Positions 11,301 through 26,026 of a stretch of 64,000 nt of DNA are shown one piece after another (within the stretch, counting starts at the first letter, position 1; each line of letters opens with the position of its first letter). The translations under genes were made by a program, and so were the position numbers. The notes below the pieces were generated by a model, which was not told the origin of the DNA, did not search any database, and was given only the letters and a program-made list of their open reading frames with translations. The stretch covers positions 14,037,478 to 14,101,477 of the forward strand of contig JAGGNK010006559.1 of the NCBI GenBank assembly GCA_017590115.1, in the 5' to 3' direction. This stretch comes from Montifringilla adamsi (taxonomy: Eukaryota > Chordata > Aves > Passeriformes > Passeridae).

Positions 11301-14300
11301 TCTATTTCTTGGCCAAAACAAATGTAAGGTATGATAGGGTAGTGCTACCTATTATTAATTTTAATAATAGGTAGTGTGCGTGGTAGACCTAAACTCTAAA
11401 TATTAACAAGCCATGTTAATGAAGAAAGCAACTTTTTGTATAATCCTAATATATGAAACAGATTAAGCAATGTTTTTGAGGTTTTAGGGAGGGGCATTGC
11501 CCAAATAAACTGTTTTCTGAAATAATTTTAAGTTCAACAAAATTTTAAGTGTCTAAAGCTGAGCCTTCTAATGGGTGGTGGCAACCACCTGTCAATAATT
11601 CCAGGTGGATCTATGGTCTGCTTTGTTGGTAATTATTAGGTATTTTATAAGGTATTTGATATAAATGTATTGTAAAAACTATATGCAGTTATGAAGTGGC
11701 TAAATATATCCATTTCCCAAAATACACTTCTGAATAGATTTTAAAAGGTTCTCTGATCTCTGTCATAATGAAAATGATGCCACCTCTTTGTGTTTACTTG
11801 TTTAAAATCTTAAAGATTTCTCTTGAAGGTAAAAGAATAGGCAGCTTAGAGATAGCAGTAGTCTACAATATTCCTGTTTTTTCTATTTTTGATAAGCTCT
11901 AGTTACTAATATAAAGCTTTAGTTTCATTAACAGAGAACAAAATTTAATAAATGGGGAAATAAAAAAAAAAAAAAAGCTAGGCAGTGTGAAAGAAGGTGG
12001 CAGTAAGAGGAGGTACAGGAAAGGAAAACTTGGGTCTCTGATGCATTTCAACAGGGACAAACCCTACAGTTGTCCAGATTCCTTCCTCTTTGATATGAGC
12101 TAGAGGAAAAAAGGATGGCCATAAAATGGGAGGAAGGAGCTAGCTGAGAAAGGATGCAAGTAATCTGATAGGACAAGATGAAAATTAAAATATTGAAGAA
12201 TGAAACTTTAAATCTTTCCTAGGTAGTACCTTTATGGAAGGGCAAAAAAAGGTATTAATACTAATGAGAGGAGGCAGCAGTAATCTAGGAAATGGCTGGG
12301 GCTTACGAGTATAACATTATTAGACAAGAGCTTAACCTGTAAATCTTCCAGTGTATGAAAGACTGTTATAAGCACGTCAGATAAGAGCAGAAAAAAAGTG
12401 GTTTCATTTGTAGCAAAAACGTTTAGAGATGGTGAACACTAAATAAAAGCATGGGGTGAAGAACCAGAAGGAGCTCCGATGGCCTTGGACATTTTCTGTC
12501 TGCAGCACTGTGAGGTGCAGTCAGTGCTCTCTCCTGGGGCTGCTTCTCGATGCCTCTGTAGTCCTAAACTGAATTTGTACAATTTTTGTTTAGTGGGATG
12601 AAACATCCAGTGTTCAATGCTTTAGAAGAACATCCTTTTTCTAAACTAAAGTGTGAATTATACTCCATTGTTGTACATCTTACACAGCTGTGGAAAGATT
12701 GGAATCTGATGCATCACAAAGAGAAATGATGTAAACTGGAAACATGACATTTCAAGGGAAAAAAAATACTTAAAATGGAAAACAGGACAAAGAAAAAGCT
12801 AGTTCATTGTCTGCATGAAGTTGAATTTCCAAGAAGAATCAAAGCAAAAGAAAGCCCAACAGATGTTTTTGTGAATGCTTTTTATACTTACTGTCAACAC
12901 CTTCATTGGGAAACACCCAAATTCAATGAATAAATGAGTTTGGAATTAAAGTGAGTATATTCATAAATTCTAATATATTTTAAAAATTTCAGAAAAATAG
13001 TCAAATCATAACGTTTCAGCCCAGAACATTGAGTCCTTTGTAAATGTTTGGAAAAGCCTTTATAAATTAATAAACTTGTGAAGGCAAATATTTATGGTTA
13101 TAAATAGCAATTATATAGTGATATGTATAAATTATTGGAAAAATTTATAAGAGCTGAACAGCTGCCAGTGGCTGAAACGATCCCAGTAAAAAAGCCATTG
13201 TGAGGAGTTTTTCGTAGACTGGACTTATCTGTGGTTCAGCTTTAGCCCAAGGAAGTCTTTCCCTGAAAATAGCTCTGTTTCAGGCATACTTATGACACGA
13301 ACTGTACGTATGTTGTTTTCAACCTTGTGTGAGCTTTCCTTCACATGTCATAAACCATTGCATCTCTTTCATTAAACTTGGTGTTTGTTACCAGAGTAAT
13401 TGTAGGCCCTGGCTTGGTTCCTCTTCCACAGTTTTCCATCAAGCCCATTGAAAACCTAAAAAATATTCCAAAAGTCCTCAGAAGTTAACAAAACAAAGAC
13501 TGTTTTTCTAGATACATTTTAAACAATATTCAATTCAATAAATTTAACAATAAACTCCTAAAATAATTTTTAAACAGCAAGTTTAGGATGATAAGAAAAA
13601 ATGTTTTATTCACTATACTTGGAAATTCACATTCATTTTGTTCTAAGATAAGTTTTGTGGAAGTATTTCTGTAAATTAGCCTGTGCTGGAGCATGTGCTG
13701 GTGTGTGTGCATGTCCAAAATAGCAGAAGACAGTTGTGGGTTTTTATTAACAATGTAGCTGATGCATAATTTTTCCCTCCAGTGTGAGCATCTCACAGCA
13801 GGAGAAAACAATGTATTCAAAAAGGATGTGACAGAGGGAAGAATATTAAAGAGTTCTGCTGTAGAAAGATTACTAAGGAAAAATGTGATTTTCATGACAG
13901 TAATAGCTGATCAATCATTGTTAAATCAGGTACATATTTAATACTACAAGAGTCTTAAACTGAATGCCTCTTTACATAACATTTGGTTTTACAGGTAACA
14001 TACAGCTCACCCCCATTACCAAAATCTCATGCAATAAAATTGTCTGAGAGTTGAACTTCACCAAAATGAGAGTAGACTGAAAGAATGACTTGAAAAGGTC
14101 TGAGGACAGTTATTTTGTTACTGAGTATATACAACCCACTAAAGCTGGCACACATCTTTACAGGGGAAGGTAGAAACGACATCTCAAATCATCTGTGCCC
14201 TCAATTTTCCCTGTAAGCATCTGCAGAGCTCTGTCTTTATCCTCCCTCCACTTGCTTTAATACCTTCAATTCCAATAATGCATGTGTTAAAAAAAAACAC

Positions 14301-16301
14301 AAGCAGAATTCACCCACCCACTGCCCAAATGAAAACAGCCACCTGCAGCACGACTGCAGTTAAGCTTTCAGTGGACAGAGACAAGTGCCAGGCAAGCTGA
14401 CCTATAGAATTTGCCTTGTTATACTGCTTCCCATCTGCCTGTGCCCATCTGCTGTCTTGTCCATTATTCAAGGTCTTTATAATAGTCACCATCTTTTGCT
14501 TCCACGTTGGAAGCAGCATTTAGCATGAAAAAGCCTCAGGTTCACCGTGACATTAACAAACACAATTGCAGCTAAAACACTCTTATTATAGCGTGTGGGG
14601 TTGGTTGGGTTTTTTTCCATTTGTCTGCATCAGATTCTTGTGCTGTGTTGTTGCAGTTCATGACAAACTTTGAAGGATCTGTATTACCTATTTTTTAATG
14701 AAAATTCCTACCTCCTGCTGGTGTGGCACGAACAAAGGGCCCCAATACAATCTAATTTGCAGACAGATGGGGGGAAATATGTGTCTTTACAATGACCAAA
14801 CATGCTTAGTTCATAACTATTAATTGGCTACTGGTTTTCCCATCAAACGGGAATGAAATTACTTAAATTACTGTTTTCAAACTTTATGCGTAAGAAATAT
14901 TGCATTGCTAAAATTAGGATTGCTTTCTTGAAACTAAATGACAAAAATTAAAGGTGATCCTGAAGGCCAAACAAGCTGAGCACAGTCTCTCCTGCCTTAT
15001 GAAATTTTGTGTTTTGCTCTGCTTGTGCTGAGTGCTGGGAGTGGCACTGAAAATCATCCCATTTTTTCAGTGGAAAGCATCTTTTGAGTGGGGAGAAAAA
15101 AAAAAAAGTGCCTTCAATGGCTGTTCCACTTGCAAAGAACAGCTTGCTGAATGTCATCTTGCACTTACAATCACTGAAGCTGCCTATTCAGAGCAGAATG
15201 TGTCTGCTATCCTTAACTCCAAATCTGGGCCGATGCAATCAGTCCCTTTCCCTTAACTTAATGGGCAGATCTACATCGACTTTAATGTCAGCTTAATCAG
15301 ACTCTAAGCTCTTCAGGGAGAGGAATTGAATTTCCTGTGATATGTGGAAGCTAGCTTGCTGTCAGAGATTTAATTCAGGGTGATAGAAGAAAACACCACC
15401 ACCCCCCTGAATTCATTTTATTGAGTAGAGAAGAGAGTATTTTAATTATCACTTCTGTTATAAGGCCACAGTTTAAGTGGAATATTTAGGTTAAAAAAAA
15501 TATCTCAAGCATAAACTGGTATTTATGGATATTCCACAAGTCTGTCACTCAGAACTGCATATAAATCAAGTCTGTTTCTTCAATAATAGGTTGTTACTTA
15601 TCAATTTCACATTCTCTGTTATTTCCCTTGCAAATGAAAGTATATAGAAGAAAATTGGTGTGTTGACAATTTCTCTGTCTCTGTATCCATGTCTTGCATA
15701 TTACATCATAAAGCAAATAAATTATTCTGCTTTATCTAGTAATATTGAGAATAGTGACACAGTGCACCGTTATTACATAGTTATATTAGGAAATAATCTC
15801 ACTTTAGGGTTAAATCTTGCAAATTCTTGATGTGGCATGAAGTACTTTTTTTTTTTTTTTACAAGGACTACTTTTAAAAAACAGCTACATTAGTGACAAA
15901 GTTTTTTAGTATGTGAAGGGTCAGAGTGGGTGAATTTGCCTTTTATACAATGACCTGTTTTATCAGGAGCCTTTAACACATGTGGATGTACTGCTCAAGG
16001 GAGGTGCTGTGCTGTAAGTTCTGTAAAAGTGTCATTGTCTGTAGGTATGATTAAAAAATTATCTAATATAGATGTGCTGCCACCTGTCTTTTTTCCAAAG
16101 AAACTGTCACAGCCATTCCATTTTAATGCTGGGAGTTAAGTTCCCAGCTGTTGTGACCCAATTCAGTGTTTAGCTTCTGCTTACACTGACAATTAACTTT
16201 TCAGTTGTCAGAAAAGCCTTCAGATTGAACTACTGTGAAAAGAGGTAAAAAATAGTGGATGTTCACTTCTCTGGGGCAAACAGACTTTGATTTATCGTAG
16301 G
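5341..16301. other. Gene-free stretch
   Basis: AT-rich, with only small chance reading frames. Two overlapping minus-strand frames at 8984-9455 (95 and 83 codons) show no domain or motif I know. Minor items: short TG/TA run at 6328-6350, A14 or so near 11961-11974, and the hairpin at 11345-11374. Confidence 0.6.
11345..11374. repeat. Perfect inverted repeat, 14-bp arms, 2-bp loop
   Basis: CTACCTATTATTAA, loop TT, TTAATAATAGGTAG: both arms match completely. As DNA it could extrude a cruciform, and as RNA it would form a tight hairpin. The arms are too short and AT-rich for a typical microRNA precursor. It is not inside any recognised element. Confidence 0.9.
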
Positions 16302-16352
16302 ATCATAGAATCATAGAATGGTTTGGGTTGGAAATGACTTAGAGATGATCTA
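16302..16352 (-). mobile_element. CR1 LINE 3'-end fragment
   Basis: ATCATAGAATCATAGAATGG followed by TTTGGGTTGGAAATGACTTA is the reverse complement of the CR1 3' terminus, including two copies of the terminal repeat unit ATTCTATGAT. The element is therefore inserted in minus orientation with its 3' end at about 16302. It is a short, 5'-truncated copy as is usual for CR1, and one of the clearest signs that the DNA is avian. Confidence 0.92.
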
Positions 16353-19300
16353 TTTATTCTGGCCTTTCTTTCCTATTTGACAAAATATGTGATTTGCCTT
16401 TTGCTCTTGAAAAATTAGTCTCAGTGAGGAAAAACTCCAGCTATTTTCCTTCATTTTTCCTACTATTAATCAAAGAGGAAAAGGCTGTAATAGTGAAATA
16501 AATGCATACAATTTGGGAAAGGAAAATGTGATAATCATGACACCTGATACAAAGTTAATGCATAACTTTTAGCACCTGATAAGCCCATTAGCTATTTTGA
16601 TGCAGAAGATCACTTTTATATACTATGAGACTGTTTTTTCCCCCTCCAGATTAATGAAATTGCTAAATATGATCTCTGTGCAGAACAAGATGAAAAGATA
16701 GCAGTAGAATTGTGTAAATACTGCCAATGCTTCCTAAATGCATTCAGTCAGGCTAAAAAAACCCCAGCACATTAATTTTTCCCTATTTCTCTACTGTGAA
16801 GACAAAGAAATTGTTGGTTGAAGCTTCCCAGCAAGTGTTTGGGAAAAGTATCCCAAGCAGCCAAGAAGCCTGAAGTGAAACTACTCACTTTTAAGGTGCC
16901 ATATTTATTAGATGGAGACCTTTTAGGGTCACAGAAAAATTAAGAGGGCTCTTTAGGCCTTGTCATAGCCCTGGCACAGAGTTCATTTAACAAACCCAGC
17001 CATAGGTCACACCTCTCTCTTCATTACAGGAAAGGATCATGCATATCCGGTGAATTGCTCAGCAGTGACAGGATAAAACCAAAATTTTCACTCAGCCACT
17101 GTCAGGAGCTTAATTCTTCTAGGAATTATGCTTCAGGTAGAGGACTTACATTCCCAGACAAGCAAATATTTTCTACAAGACAGAATCTTCTGGAACTCTC
17201 TAACTCTCAGGACTGAAGCAGCCATAGGGATTTTAATTTTTTGGAGGATGGAAAAGAGGCCCAAGGTCTGGATCTACAAGATTTCTGCCCATCTTTACTC
17301 ATAAAAGACACTCGAGCACATGCTTACAGCAACTCCAGTGGGAATCAGTCATGTGTTTTAAGCTGAATATCAGTGGTGTTTTGAATCAAGGTCAATAAGC
17401 ACATATACTCAGTGATCACACAGTGACTTGTTCTAGTTTAACCAAAAACTCCAATTTTCTGATGCTACTGACTAGGTAGAAAAATGCCTTTTCAATTATT
17501 TAAAAAAGAAAAAAAACAAAAAAATATTTACAGATTTATTGTCCTAAGACCATCAACATGTCAAATTGAATACTTTGGAGTCGGAGGCTGGAGATCAGTC
17601 GCCAAAATTCACTGTCAGCCCAGGCAGTACTCAGCCAATAATGAGAGGCAGACAAGCACCTAAGTGTAATTATCTCAGTTATGGTTTCAATGTACAGATT
17701 GGTATAGAATAAAAGTGCAATGAAAGCTACATTCCACACTGAAATATGGAAAGCAGTCATTAAAGAAGGAAACAAAAGACTTTTACTCACCAAAGGAAAG
17801 TTTTCTCGACTAGCTAGTTATATATAGACCTTGGCCAAAGGGTTGCTGCAAGCAATATATACTTATTGGATGAGGGGAAACAATCCTCGTTTTCATTAAG
17901 AAGAATGGGCTGATTATTTCCTGTATAAGCATGGATTAACATGAGTTTTGGAGCAAAAGAACAAGTTCGTGTGGATGTCCTTGAAGGGCTGAAGGGAAGG
18001 AGAGCTAGTATTCCCACAAAGGATAAGAAGGGGACAAGTAGAGATCTAAGCACAACTGAAGATGCACTGTGAAGGTGCTTCCACACTTAAAGCCAAAAAC
18101 AGCTTAGTGATGGGCAAGATTTTAGGTGGAGACAGCAGGGAAATACGAGACAGGAGGGAAAGACCCAGGCCACAAGTGAAAAACAGACATAGTATTTGCA
18201 TTAATGAGTGTGAAAGTTTTTTCTTACATAACCTTGCCCAAGGTGCACTAGCAAGGCTTTCTTTCACTTCTGCATGTATATCTCTTTTTTGGTAATGATT
18301 TGTAACTGCGCTGCTTCGGGATGTTGTGAATGAATGCCTGTGTTTGCATTCTGCTGTAACTGAGGTTGGACGGGATTTAATTTAACTAGAACAGCATGAC
18401 ATCAGTAACCTAAGAAAAAATCCATGTACTGGGTTACCTCAATCAATCCCTGCTTCCTTAGTACATCTTCCTGTACTCAGAGGGTGATAGAACAGATGAC
18501 ATTTCAGTAACATCAGTCAGATGGAGAGTTTGCATCCCAGACATCAGGAGAAAGTCATGGTTAAATGTGAAGGCTTGCAGGGAAAATGTCAGTGTCATTA
18601 TTGGTTTCCACTGCATTAAAGGCTGAAAGAATCTTTTAGGAAATAGAACAAAGCCACATGCTCTACAAGCTGCTCTGCAACTTTGGAGTGAAAACTATAC
18701 AGGAGATGAGGCATACATATTTAACGAACCAGTAAAACTACAGTGTGACCTTCCAATGCAGCAAGCTCTTTCCAAAAGCTTTGCCATGCATTGCCCTTAA
18801 AGCCCCCAGGGGTCTTCTCCTTTTTGAACAGTGGAATGACATGAATTTCAAAAGTGGGAGATTATGTAAAAGGAAGAGAGAAGACATTTCATTCAAAACC
18901 AAAATGGGAAAATCAGTGTATTTAGCTGACATTTAGACTTCATCTTTATCTGTAATATGTGAGTCCATAGTCTGGAATTGCTCTTCCATCCTCTTACTCT
19001 GCCTTTATTTCTGTACCTCTCTGAAAGTGTAGGCTTTAGTGTAGACCTCTGATGCTCAGAAGTGCAAAGAAAAGGCTTTTTGTTAAACGCTTCTGTGTTC
19101 TGCAATCATTTAGGAAAACAAACAAATATATTGTTTATTGAATTTTTAATTATTATTACAGTATTTCTTGCAAGATGCTGCCAAGATTGTATTTGGCCGT
19201 TATAATAGCAGAGTTGAAAAACACACTAAAGGTCATCATGCACAAGACAAACTAGCCAAATTAAGGAATAAATGGATGCAAAGACAGATGAAATTGCTTG

Positions 19301-22300
19301 CTTAAATACACAGTTTACTTGTGACAGTGGCTGTAGAAAATGTGACTCTTCCTGAAAAAAAAATATCAGGCCTAACAGTCTCTCAAGTTATGAAAAAGTT
19401 TGGTCACAAATCTGAAATCTGCAGCTAATCTCAGCCAAATTTCACAAAACAAAGTCCCACACAAATGTTGTCAGGGGAAAAACTAAAACCATGAAACAAC
19501 CTACGTTCATCTGTTTTATTTGTTTTATTGAACTGCTGTTTTCTTCCTCATGAGTTCCCTTCAGCCTAGTGATATCAGTCCCCAGATCTTGAAATCTGTA
19601 ATATATACAGAAATGAGCTTACAGACAAAATCTTCTGTGAATCAGATGACCCTCTAAAAGGAGATTGTCCCTGAGGGACATAGTCTGTGGTGAAGAGAAA
19701 GCATCATGTGTTACATAATCCCTAAGTGTTAGCTGATGCCTCAAGTCGTGAGTAAGGCACTGTGGCAGACTCTGGATATAAAATGTGCTAAGAAACTGGA
19801 ACAACTCTGTGTGGGTAGGGAACATTGAATACTCTTGATAAAATATAGAAATTATACAAATATTAGTAGATATAGAATATAGAAATATAGAAATATCAAA
19901 AAATTAACCAAGACAATTCCTAGATCTATCCTGTACCTTCTGAAGATACATCATCTGAAACACCAGATCCTAGGGCCAAAATCCCTACACAGTGTTCTAG
20001 CATATTAACAAAGCAGATCATTCAGTTCACCAAGGTTTCCAAGAAATTCTTTCCCCATTTAATTTTGAGTACTGTGCAACAGGGATAGGGCCAAGATGCA
20101 TTTCACCAAGAAGCATTTCACCAAGAAGCAGCCAAAACCTAGCATATTTGTCTTGGTATGTGGCTTGTACATCTATAAAGATTGAGGAGTAAAAGCCTTG
20201 GGCCTGCCACCAACAGAGAATAGCTCACTCCATTCCTTACACTTTATGAACAGGAAAATACAGTATAAGGCACTTCTGCCTACTTATTTTGTGAGAAACT
20301 CTAGTCTCCCAGTGGAGAGTGGTAATTGGAAAATGTGGTGCAATTTCTTTTCTAAAATTCCAATATTACTGTTAGAAAAGTGGCAGGAAAGGTAAAGAAA
20401 TAATAAGATCTGTCACAGCATTTCATTTAAAAAAAATAATTACCCAGAAATTGTACACTCTTTACTGTCTGGCATACAATATCTGGCTTTAGTCTTCAAA
20501 GCAGATCAACAGGAAAACAAGTTGATTTTTTTTTCCCCTGCTAGGTGGATATGCATAATTGACATTTTTTTCTTTTTAAAGTTAACATACTACTATTAAC
20601 ATATTACTACATTACTATTAACATACATATTGCTGCATCGGTAATATCCAGCTGTGTCAGGTTACAAAACTCTAGCCAAACCAATCTAGCCGAACCAATC
20701 TAGCAAAACAAATCTCCTGACAAGATCTGGGAACAAATTGGGACTCTGAGACTTTCACTTTAGGAAGCTTTTCCAATATGCTGTTTTGAAGCATGTGATG
20801 ACCATGCTGAGAGTCACCATCCGTGTTGGTAACTTTGGAATTCCTCTTAGATGAGTGGCAGCAAGTTCGGCTTTTGCCACTCTTGGGTGAAACACAAGAA
20901 CACACCTTAGCTAACAGTGGTATGTTGGTATTACAAAAAGTTACCTCAGTAATAATCTAAAATCAGTGTAGATTTAGATCAGAGCACAGAATTGGCAGAG
21001 TGAAGAATGCTTGCCTTGTCTGATTTGCACTTCAGTGCTGTTGCTGTAACACAGTGGGACTGCTACACAAGCAAGCTGGGACAAAGAAAAGTTAAGTGTT
21101 GGCCAAATCTCTTCTTCCTGTGGAAATTCACCTGTTTTACCACATTCCTTTCACTCTAATGGAGGGTTCTGCTGGAAACAGGTCATTCTGCAACGTTAAA
21201 AGAGAGAATACCATTCCACCACAGGTCCCACCTTTCTGTGCTCTGCAACTGAGAGATGGCTGTGTGCTCTCCCACCTGGTCACTGGGGTTACCTGTAGTT
21301 GAACATCTCCAGCAATGCAAGTAATTTCTTGGTCTTATGTACAACCACCGTGTTTTCTTCCTGATGCAAAACAAGCTGGAACAATATATTGGTTTTTAAC
21401 ACCAATGTCATGGGCCAATGCCATTACACGCCATCAGGTTAGCCATTCCTGTCTGACCCAGGAAAAACAGAATGAGAATTCCTCTTGCTGGGCAGAGGAA
21501 TGGACTTGTATTTTCTGAGGCTCTTGGTCCAGCTCAGACAGAGAAAATGGGTCAGTGTGAAACCTGATGGGACACATATATATTCACAGCACTTTAGACT
21601 TTTAGATTGTTTGTGTCCATTTTCTACACCAAGGACCTGACTTGCTTGCGATACTCTGAAATGTTGAATGGGAAGGATGGAGAGAAAATATTGACTGTAA
21701 CACACAGTAGGTGAAGAAATGACCCTGTAAATAACTACACCAGAGCACAAAACATTCTGCCCCTCCTGCTCCAAGCAAGAAAAGCAAAATCCCTTCCAAA
21801 TGCAAGGAATTAAATTGTGTTAAAAGGAGCACCATACAGGCCGTCAGCTATCCTTTCCTTGGATACAAGAGTGATATTCACCAGAGGACATTTTATTCTT
21901 TCTCTAATCTTTATTCGTAAACCAAGCATACTCATTAATTACATGCGTCCCAGAATTCTTGCTGGGGTTTGCAGTCACTCAGAGATGAACAATATGAGAA
22001 CAGAATTGGAATAACTGTGTCATAAGCAACTCTTGCCAAAGTATATTTAAAATTAAGGGGTCTAAGCAATTATTTCTTTTCCAATGAGAATCATTAAACA
22101 TGAGATTGAATTTTAGAAACAGGCATAGCAGACTGTCAATTGCTTCAAAGCATAACCAGCAATTTGAGCAGTTATTCTCTAAGGTGAAAAAAATGTATGG
22201 GGAAAAAGTCTTAAAAAATGTTCAGCTGAGTATTTTGCAAACAAGTCTACAGGTGAAAATGGTAAAAGTTCTTGTCTTATGATTAGCAATTAAAATACAT

Positions 22301-22354
22301 TGGAATTTTTAAATATATTAAAATGGTTGCACTTTGCCATATGAAATGGCGGTG
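16353..22354. other. Gene-free stretch
   Basis: No coding sequence supported. Contains the 15-bp duplication at 20098, an ATAGAAATA-type low-complexity run near 19845-19900, and ATTAACATACTAC-type repetition near 20582-20625. Confidence 0.6.
20098..20130. repeat. Short tandem duplication, 15-bp unit
   Basis: GCATTTCACCAAGAA is repeated exactly at 20098-20112 and 20113-20127, with the start of a third unit (GCA). Probably replication slippage. Confidence 0.9.
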
Positions 22355-22414
22355 TTCATCAAAGGTTAGTCTTGACCCTGGAAGTCTTCTCCAACCCTAA
22401 TTCTATGATTCTAA
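22355..22414 (+). mobile_element. CR1 LINE 3'-end fragment
   Basis: Plus-oriented CR1 tail: CTTGACCCTGGAAGTCTTCT then CCAACCCTAATTCTATGATT CT, ending in one terminal unit at 22412-22414. It is more diverged than the copy at 16302 and has only one terminal repeat unit. The 5' limit is uncertain; recognisable similarity begins near GTGTTCATCAAAGG. Confidence 0.85.
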
Positions 22415-25400
22415 AGTGTACCTAAGGAAAATTAACCAAGTGAATGTATGGAAAAATATAATGCTTTCACCTGGAAGAACTTATGATCTAAAGGTATCAT
22501 AGAAAAGCAAGAAATGGATGATAAAAGCAAACATACAAAACCAAGTGAAAGACAACTGTACTTATCATGTTCTGTGGACTACAGTCATTACTTATCAAGC
22601 CAAAAAGGTAAACTCTATGCATTAAAATAGTATTTAACAATTATAGAAAAGTGGAAATAGAAAGCTTGGGGAAGAGTGAGCAGTCAGTCAGTGGCACTTA
22701 AAAGTCAAATGAACAAATATCTGAATACAATGAAGTCTCTAGCCAGCTTCTAATTCCCTTGCTGGTTCCTTTAGCTTATAGCTTTAATTTGACACGCTCA
22801 GAGTGACATAATGTACAATAAATACTAGTAAATAAGCTTAGGATTTCAGAATATGTTGAATCAATTACCATCTATTCTATTTTATTCTATTTTCTATTAC
22901 CCACCTCCAAATATTTTAGTGGGCGACGCAAACATTTTTGAAATACAATACAAATCTTTACAAATAGGAGGGATAGCTCATTTTGATGGAAGTCTTGTTG
23001 AGACACTGATAGTTACCTGACATAGTAGCTTAGGTGCACCAGGCTCTAAATGTAGTCAGTTTTAATAACCACATGACTTTTTGTTTCCTTGCTGCTGGTG
23101 TAAACAACCCTTTGCTAAGAACAAAATACAAACCTAATCCTCCATAAACCCAATATTTATCATCTCTGTGGAAGTTTCACAGTTCAAAAAGCAACATCTT
23201 TGTTCATACAAGATTTTAAAATTTTGAAAATAAGCAATAAAAAAATAGTTTTTTGTCTAGCAACAGAGATATAAAATTACCTTTTCTATTTACTCACCGA
23301 GACAAGGAGCACCATGAAATTTGATGAGTCTTTCCTGATTCAAGCTAGTAACTATAAATTTGTCTATTTTCATATATTTTTCACTACTTTGTGTACAGTA
23401 CTACAAGAATAAAGGGGATGATTCTCTCTGGGTTTCACCTTTGATTTTGCACTGAGTTAATTAAAGCCATGACAATGATACACAGTGGTGAAGAGATAAA
23501 AGTTGTGTTTCTCAGAAGGAATAGAAACTAATAGTGTTGATATTTAACAATGGGAAATCCTACTTAAATTTGTGAGTAAGAACAATCTTCTAATGGAACA
23601 AATTCTGACTGCATCTAGAAGTGTCATGAGATATTGCAGCCAGACCACAGCCTGAAATCAGATCCAGAGGTCTTGGCTGTTATTTTTTAGTGCATTAATT
23701 AGTATGTTAATCTTTCCTTCTGAACTCTTAATGAGGCCCAGCTTCCTCTGCCCACACAAAGGGAGAGTCTTTAATATGGCTGAATCGTTAACAGAAGTGT
23801 GAGTCAGTACATTCATTATCCTTAATGTCAGTCCTTCTCCCAGAGCAGGAAACTAAGAGAGCCATAGCAAAAAGGAGGAACTTCTGGAGAGAAGAGCCTG
23901 GAGACATGCTGGCCTTTTCCCCAACAGCTGGTTTAGGAATGAATTATGAAGACAATACCATTTTCTACAATAATCTTTAGCAACTGTTTCATGTCAGAGT
24001 TACACCTTAGGGAGACTGTAGGTTTTCTCCTAGACGTCTGTGCTCCATTAGCAGAAGTAACTCCAAAAGGTTCAGGTAATTCCTGTAAAAGGTTGAGAAA
24101 GCAAAGTGTGAGCAGAAAGAAAGAAAAATACAAGTCCCTGTGTTCTGTCAAGGCAGTAAATTTATTTCATATAATCCTAACTCTTTCAAGATTAAAAAGA
24201 ATGGGCAATATTCTTCTGCTACAGCAGAACTGCGATTTTAAATGTCTGCAATGACAAATTGCATAAAAAGGATTAGTTTACATTGCTACTAATCACTGGT
24301 GTTTTATTAAGCCTCTGAGGCTTCCTACCACTCTCTGCGCTGTCCTAAATAATCATCTCTGTGCCACCTAATGCCTTTCCCAGATGTGGTCTTCCATCTG
24401 ACACCCACTGAACCCTTTCTCCACTTGTTTAAGTAGTTCTGTGGTATTTGGTAGCACTTGATGACAAATGTGTCCCACATCAGTTCTACAAAACATTTCA
24501 ATGCTTTTATGCTCTTACTCTTCTGAAAGGTGCACCTGAACATAATGCTGGTATAGGTACTGCCCTTCATGAATAAAAGAAAGGAAACTGGCAGCTTATA
24601 CAGGTATTGCTAAACTCTCTTCCTCCTAAATTCTCCATCTTGCACTGATGCTTATGCACTTGATTGCATTAGACCTGCAGAATAGTTTAAATACATGTTA
24701 GAGCATGATCTTTTGCAGATATGGCATACATTTGTCTCAAGATAGGCAATCATTTATTACCCTTAAACAATTTCTACTGATTATTTATGCAACTCTACAC
24801 TTTGTACTTTGTCTTTGCATTGAATGCAAAGACTTAATTTATAGTAACTAGGACACCACAGAAATGAGAGGAATTTTGCCTACAATCAGATGACCTAATT
24901 TGTGATGTTGTCAGGTTGGCTGTCAGAGATTTTTAGTTTTATCTGTGTGAGGCTCAGAAAAGTTGTTGCTATTGCATCTGAATGGTTAAGTATAGTATTA
25001 AAATTTAAAGGGGGAAATGTCTGGAAACCAAGTATAAATTAGTAAGAAATTACTGAATTTTTTAGGATCTAAACAATTTTACAAAATTGTTTTATATTGA
25101 TTTGCTTTACATAAAGAATTCAACTAACCATTCAATCCTGAGAGCAATACTCAGCCATTTCTGAATTTGAAGAGATAAGAAAAAAATCAGAATTTTGTCA
25201 CTACAGACAACAGTTTATTTTATATATATTTTTTTCATGTCTAAAGGTAGTAACCTTTAACCTAACACTTCATACTGCATTTGAGTTACAGTTTCATTTA
25301 TTTTGTTGCAGACATGCAATTATCTGGCCAGGAATTTATGCAATATTTTAGCACAGAATTTGAAGGGGGAAAAAAGGCACTTTTAGAATGAAAAACATCT

Positions 25401-25987
25401 AAATTCTAAAATGCTAGTAAATGCTAGTAGAGTATAAATTTTTAACGGTCTTTTAATTTTCATTATTTTATTTTTGTTGTTTGTGACGTTTTGGTGCTTT
25501 TGAGCACATTTTATATAGTGAGAACCAGAGTTCTGATGTTGCAAATCACTTGCTGAAGACCCATTTTTTGTATTTTTATTACAATATCTAAATATAAAAG
25601 GAATTTGGAAATAGCTGTTCTCACCCATATTTTCAGCAGTTGCTGTGCTGAAATGCAGGTGACAGAAGGGGATAGAGAAGCAGAGTCTGAAGAAATGTTG
25701 ACAGAAACAAGGAAAAGATTAAAAAAGTGGAAATAATTATATAAAGCTGCAAAGTTATTAACTTTTAGTGTAGCATTTATGAGGCTTTCTCCATCTTTTC
25801 TGTCATTATTTTATGACTGCTAGTTAAGGAAATATGAATTCTCTTGATTGTTGTTTACCACATTACAAAAACTTCGATATCCCTTGAATACATAATACTT
25901 ACAAACCAACTGCAGACAGGAAACATATTAAATCAAGATTTCTAAAGTTGAGAAATGCAAACATAAGGGCCATCACTGTCCAACAAC

Positions 25988-26026
25988 ATTACTGAATGAC
26001 ATTTTCCATTACTGAATGACATTTCC
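25988..26026. repeat. Short tandem duplication, 20-bp unit
   Basis: ATTACTGAATGACATTTTCC at 25988-26007 is repeated at 26008-26026 with one T fewer. Probably a recent slippage event. Confidence 0.9.
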
